From Roseimicrobium gellanilyticum (GTDB taxonomy: Bacteria; Verrucomicrobiota; Verrucomicrobiia; Verrucomicrobiales; Verrucomicrobiaceae): DNA of 64,000 nucleotides. Of this stretch, positions 60,980-64,000 are shown in pieces (positions within the stretch are counted from its first letter, which is position 1; every line of letters begins with the position of its first letter). The notes under the pieces are model-generated. The model ran no database searches and was not told where the DNA came from. It saw only the letters and a program-made list of their open reading frames with translations. The position numbers were made by a program, and so were the translations under genes. The stretch spans positions 434,001 through 498,000 of the forward strand of contig NZ_QNRR01000001.1 in assembly GCF_003315205.1 (NCBI RefSeq). Direction: 5' to 3'.

Positions 60980-63900
60980 ATGCTGCCTGGCGTCACCAAG
61001 TCGATAAAGGCCATTGCGGCCACCACAGCGTGCTTGCTGTGGTGGTCCGCTATCGTGATGGGTCAGGCTGTTCCGTCCTCCACGAAGCTGGCATTCGTGG
61101 GGGTGTGGGAGCGTTCCATGCCGCTGCTGGACCAGGCGTGCCGTGAGCATGGTGTGTCTGCAGGATTCTATTCTGCCGGTGAGTTCGCGAAGTTGGACGG
61201 CAAGGAAGTCTCGGCATTTCCAGTTGTGCTGGTGCTTAACATTGATGCCGCGAGCACCTCGGCACTTACCGCAAAGCTGAAGGAGGCCCATGAGGTCAAT
61301 GCTGCGCAGAAGGTGCTCTCGCTCGACACGCGTGACAGCCAGGTGGACCTCGAGAAGCAAGGCTTGCTGGTTCAAGACCCAGCGCTGCGCAGCTACTGGC
61401 GGGGGAATGGGCCCACGAATGTGACCCGCATGATTGGCTATTGCGGGAAGGCATATCTCGGATTGGAACGCGAAGTGCTGCCTCCCATCATCATTCCGGA
61501 GTTCGGCTACTATGCGCCGGAGCACGAGGATGCTTTCACGGACATTGAGCGGTACCGTGAGTTTCGAAAATCAACACAACATTGGAAGGATGATGCACCG
61601 GTGGCGGTGCTGGTGATCCAGCAGTCTTTTTGGATTACGCGAGACCTGAAGGTGGTGAATGCGCAGATGGAGGCCCTGGAGCGGCATGGGCTGAATCCTG
61701 TGGTGATCTTTGGTGACAGCGCGGACAAGGTGAATGGCCTCATTCGTGCAGCGAAACCGGCGGTACTGATCGAGGACCGTCATGGCTCGAACTGGAACAA
61801 CGGTGAGTTTCTCAAGGAGCTGGATATCCCCTATTTGCGGCCGGTATCCATGCTGGGCTCCACGGTGGAGGAGTGGCAGAAGAATCCGCGCGGCCTGTCT
61901 TACCAGGACGTGGGCCTGTTCATGTCTCTGCAGGAGTACTGGGGCACCGTCGAGCCGATGGTCGTGGGTGGATTGCAGGCGAGCATCCAGGGATTCCGTC
62001 TGCATGAACCCATCCCCGACCGGGTGGAAGCCTTTGCGGCACGCGCGGCGAATCTGGTGGCCCTCCGCACGAAGAAGAACCCGGAGAAGAAGATTGCCAT
62101 CATCTACTACAACAAGGGGCTCGGGCAGGATGACCTGATGCGAGGAAGTCCCACGGGGGCATTTCTAGATGGTCCGGAGAGTCTGGTGCGTTTCCTGCCG
62201 CGCTTGCAGAAGGCGGGCTATGCGATGGAAAACCTTCCCGCCACAGCCGCGGAACTGATTGAGACTTTGAAGAAGAAGGGGCGGAACATCGGGCCGTGGG
62301 CTCAGGGGGATTTGGAAAAGCTCGCGGATGAAGGGGAGCCTTCTTTGATTCCTCTCAGGGCGTATCAGAAATGGTTTGATGCCCGTCTCAGTGAGGAGGC
62401 TCGTAAGGCAGTGGTCGACAAGTATGGTCCACCACCTGGACGACTGATGGTGGTAAAGCGCAACGGTGAACCGCATCTGGTGATTCCGCGCATCCAGATG
62501 GGGAATGTCATCCTGACGCCGCAGCCCGAACGCGGACACAAGCAGGACGACAAGCTGCTGCACTCACGTGATGTGCCGCCACCACACAGCTATCTGGCCT
62601 TCTACTGGTGGCTTGAGGAGGAATTCGGGGCGGATGCCATCCTGCACTGGGGCACGCATGGATCCCTGGAACTTCTGCCAGGAAAGGAGAATGGCCTCTC
62701 CAAGGATTGCTGGAGTGATGTGTGCGTCAGCAGGATGCCGGTCGTCAATCTGTGGATCACGGACAACCTTGCTGAAGCTACCGTTTCGCGTCGCCGCTCC
62801 TATGCCACGCTGGTGGATCACCGGGTGCCGCCAGCACTCACGGCAGGTCTCTCCGAGGAGTTCAAGACGCTGCATGATGACATCCACAAGTTCAACACGC
62901 TTGAGCCGGGATTGCTGAGGGAGGAATTCCGCAAGGGCATCAGTGAGCAAATTGTGAAGGAAAGCCTGGAACTCGTGGCGCGGGCTCCAGAGGGTAAGAA
63001 GCCCTTCCCGGATGAGGTCATCGCACGTGTCGACGATCATCTGCATCATCTTTATGATTCACAGACGCCTACGCGTCTGCACATTCTAGGGCAGCCGCCG
63101 ACGGAGCAGGAGCGACTTCCGTATCTCACTTCGATTTTGGGATTACGGTATCTCAAGCACTTGAGTGAAGCTGCGCCCTTCATCAGGAACATGGAGCATG
63201 ACAAGCAGATGCAGCGGGATGCTGCCGCACGTCTGTTGGGAGATGCATTGGAGGGGAAAGTGGAGACCGCCATGCCGCGTACGCCGGAGATTGAGAAGGA
63301 TGTGACCTTTGCCCGTGACGTGCAGGAGCGGCTCATGAATGCCGATTCGGAGATCACCGGGCTCATTCATGCGCTGGACGGTGGCTACACGCTACCGGGA
63401 CCGGGGCCGGATCCGATTCGGAATTCAGGTTCATTGCCTACGGGCAGGAATCTGTATTCACTGAATCCCGAAGAGATCCCCAATCGGGCCGCGTGGGAAG
63501 TGGGATGCAGGTTGGTGAATGATCTGTTGCGCGATCGCAAGCCAAAGAAAATTGGCATGGACCTCACCGGCATGGAGACCATGTGCGACTACGGAGTCAT
63601 GGAGGCGCAGATTCTTTTTCTGCTTGGTGTTCGTCCCGTGTGGGACCACAACAATTTGGTGAATGACGTCGAACTCATTCCGATGGATGAGCTGAAGCGT
63701 CCGCGTGTGGATGTGTTTATTGCGGTGGGAGGCGACTACAAGGAGACCTTCGGTTCCAGGATGGTGCTGCTGGATAAAGCGGTGCGACTGGCCGCAGCGG
63801 CGAAGGAAGAGCACAATCCCGTGCGTGATGCGGTGGCAGAAATGGAGACCCGATTGCATCGTCGTGGGTTCTCCAGCGTCCGGGCATCGCAGTTCTCACT

Positions 63901-64000
63901 GGCGCGCATCTTCGGCACGAAGCCGGGGAACATGACCGGCACGCACATCCTCTACCTTGTGCCACGCTCTGGTGTCTGGGAAAATCAAGATGAGATCACC
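60980..64000 (+). CDS. Exported CobN-like chelatase, C-terminus cut by window edge
   Basis: 1,007 residues visible from the ATG at 60980, open at the right edge; CobN proteins are typically 1,200 to 1,400 residues. Signal peptide 1-28 (TTACLLWWSAIVMGQA). CobN/BchH signatures: HWGTHGSLELLPGKENGLS at about 556-574, the TLPGPGPDPIRNSGSLPTGR segment at about 805-824, and GMDLTGMETMCDYGV. In Bacteroides the CobN homologue HmuS sits next to the haem receptor HmuR and has been reported to release iron from haem; that is the best analogy. Cytoplasmic CobN chelates cobalt into corrin instead. No CobS/CobT genes are seen. Confidence 0.85.
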   Translation, partial: MLPGVTKSIKAIAATTACLLWWSAIVMGQAVPSSTKLAFVGVWERSMPLLDQACREHGVSAGFYSAGEFAKLDGKEVSAFPVVLVLNIDAASTSALTAKLKEAHEVNAAQKVLSLDTRDSQVDLEKQGLLVQDPALRSYWRGNGPTNVTRMIGYCGKAYLGLEREVLPPIIIPEFGYYAPEHEDAFTDIERYREFRKSTQHWKDDAPVAVLVIQQSFWITRDLKVVNAQMEALERHGLNPVVIFGDSADKVNGLIRAAKPAVLIEDRHGSNWNNGEFLKELDIPYLRPVSMLGSTVEEWQKNPRGLSYQDVGLFMSLQEYWGTVEPMVVGGLQASIQGFRLHEPIPDRVEAFAARAANLVALRTKKNPEKKIAIIYYNKGLGQDDLMRGSPTGAFLDGPESLVRFLPRLQKAGYAMENLPATAAELIETLKKKGRNIGPWAQGDLEKLADEGEPSLIPLRAYQKWFDARLSEEARKAVVDKYGPPPGRLMVVKRNGEPHLVIPRIQMGNVILTPQPERGHKQDDKLLHSRDVPPPHSYLAFYWWLEEEFGADAILHWGTHGSLELLPGKENGLSKDCWSDVCVSRMPVVNLWITDNLAEATVSRRRSYATLVDHRVPPALTAGLSEEFKTLHDDIHKFNTLEPGLLREEFRKGISEQIVKESLELVARAPEGKKPFPDEVIARVDDHLHHLYDSQTPTRLHILGQPPTEQERLPYLTSILGLRYLKHLSEAAPFIRNMEHDKQMQRDAAARLLGDALEGKVETAMPRTPEIEKDVTFARDVQERLMNADSEITGLIHALDGGYTLPGPGPDPIRNSGSLPTGRNLYSLNPEEIPNRAAWEVGCRLVNDLLRDRKPKKIGMDLTGMETMCDYGVMEAQILFLLGVRPVWDHNNLVNDVELIPMDELKRPRVDVFIAVGGDYKETFGSRMVLLDKAVRLAAAAKEEHNPVRDAVAEMETRLHRRGFSSVRASQFSLARIFGTKPGNMTGTHILYLVPRSGVWENQDEIT

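Noticed and set aside
1-64000. tRNA or rRNA genes, prophage, integrase or IS elements
   Set aside because: None found on reading through the intergenic sequences and the protein list; short hairpin repeats are the only mobile-like features.

Overview
The window reads as a GC-rich (about 60 percent) chromosome segment from a Gram-negative bacterium of the PVC group, most likely Verrucomicrobiota (Verrucomicrobiales). The assignment rests on gene content and is an inference: secreted sulfatases of the iduronate-sulfatase type, a PEP-CTERM surface protein with autotransporter-type strand repeats, LL-diaminopimelate aminotransferase, an opgG/opgH pair, CHASE2-cyclase and FecR proteins, and ExbB/ExbD genes beside a prenyltransferase-repeat protein. 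No rRNA, tRNA, CRISPR array, integrase or IS transposase was seen.

Layout. 1-8.6 kb: a truncated cell-wall amidase, a YmdB-type phosphodiesterase, a secreted PQQ-type propeller, an alpha/beta hydrolase, a lipoprotein aminopeptidase and a Nudix hydrolase. 8.7-19.9 kb: DEAD-box helicase, an AhpD-like protein, a sulfatase, a broken SEC-C gene, a sodium:solute symporter, a TPR membrane protein, cysK, a pterin dehydratase and an NlpC/P60 hydrolase. 20.2-24.6 kb: an osmoregulated periplasmic glucan operon, opgG-orf-opgH, with an unrecognised gene in the middle. 25-31 kb: a small RRM protein, a BlaI repressor with twin operators and an M56 peptidase fused to a secretin-like domain, a B3-type metallo-hydrolase and dapL. 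31.4-37 kb: a CHASE2 adenylate cyclase divergent from an outer-membrane barrel and a FecR surface protein. 37-44 kb: a second sulfatase, a 1,025-residue PEP-CTERM protein, and proB/proA. 44.2-54 kb: TPR, TPR-like, ExbB, ExbD, ExbD and two tandem proteins with a TonB-like membrane anchor and an alpha/alpha-toroid (prenyltransferase-repeat) C-terminus. 54.3-58.5 kb: aroE, gltX and an AsmA-like protein. 58.7-64 kb: a TonB-dependent receptor with FRAP and NPNL-like boxes and an exported CobN-like chelatase that runs off the window.

The best candidates for undescribed biology are (1) the ExbB/ExbD operon whose presumed energy transducer carries an alpha/alpha toroid instead of a TonB C-terminal domain; (2) the CHASE2 cyclase / outer-membrane barrel / FecR locus, which looks like an envelope-to-cAMP sensing unit; (3) the BlaR1-like M56 peptidase with a secretin-like periplasmic domain; (4) the receptor plus exported CobN-like pair, which recalls the HmuR/HmuS haem dechelatase pairing of Bacteroides; and (5) a dispersed family of short hairpin repeats with a conserved CAAGGA head, plus two other inverted REP-like pairs.
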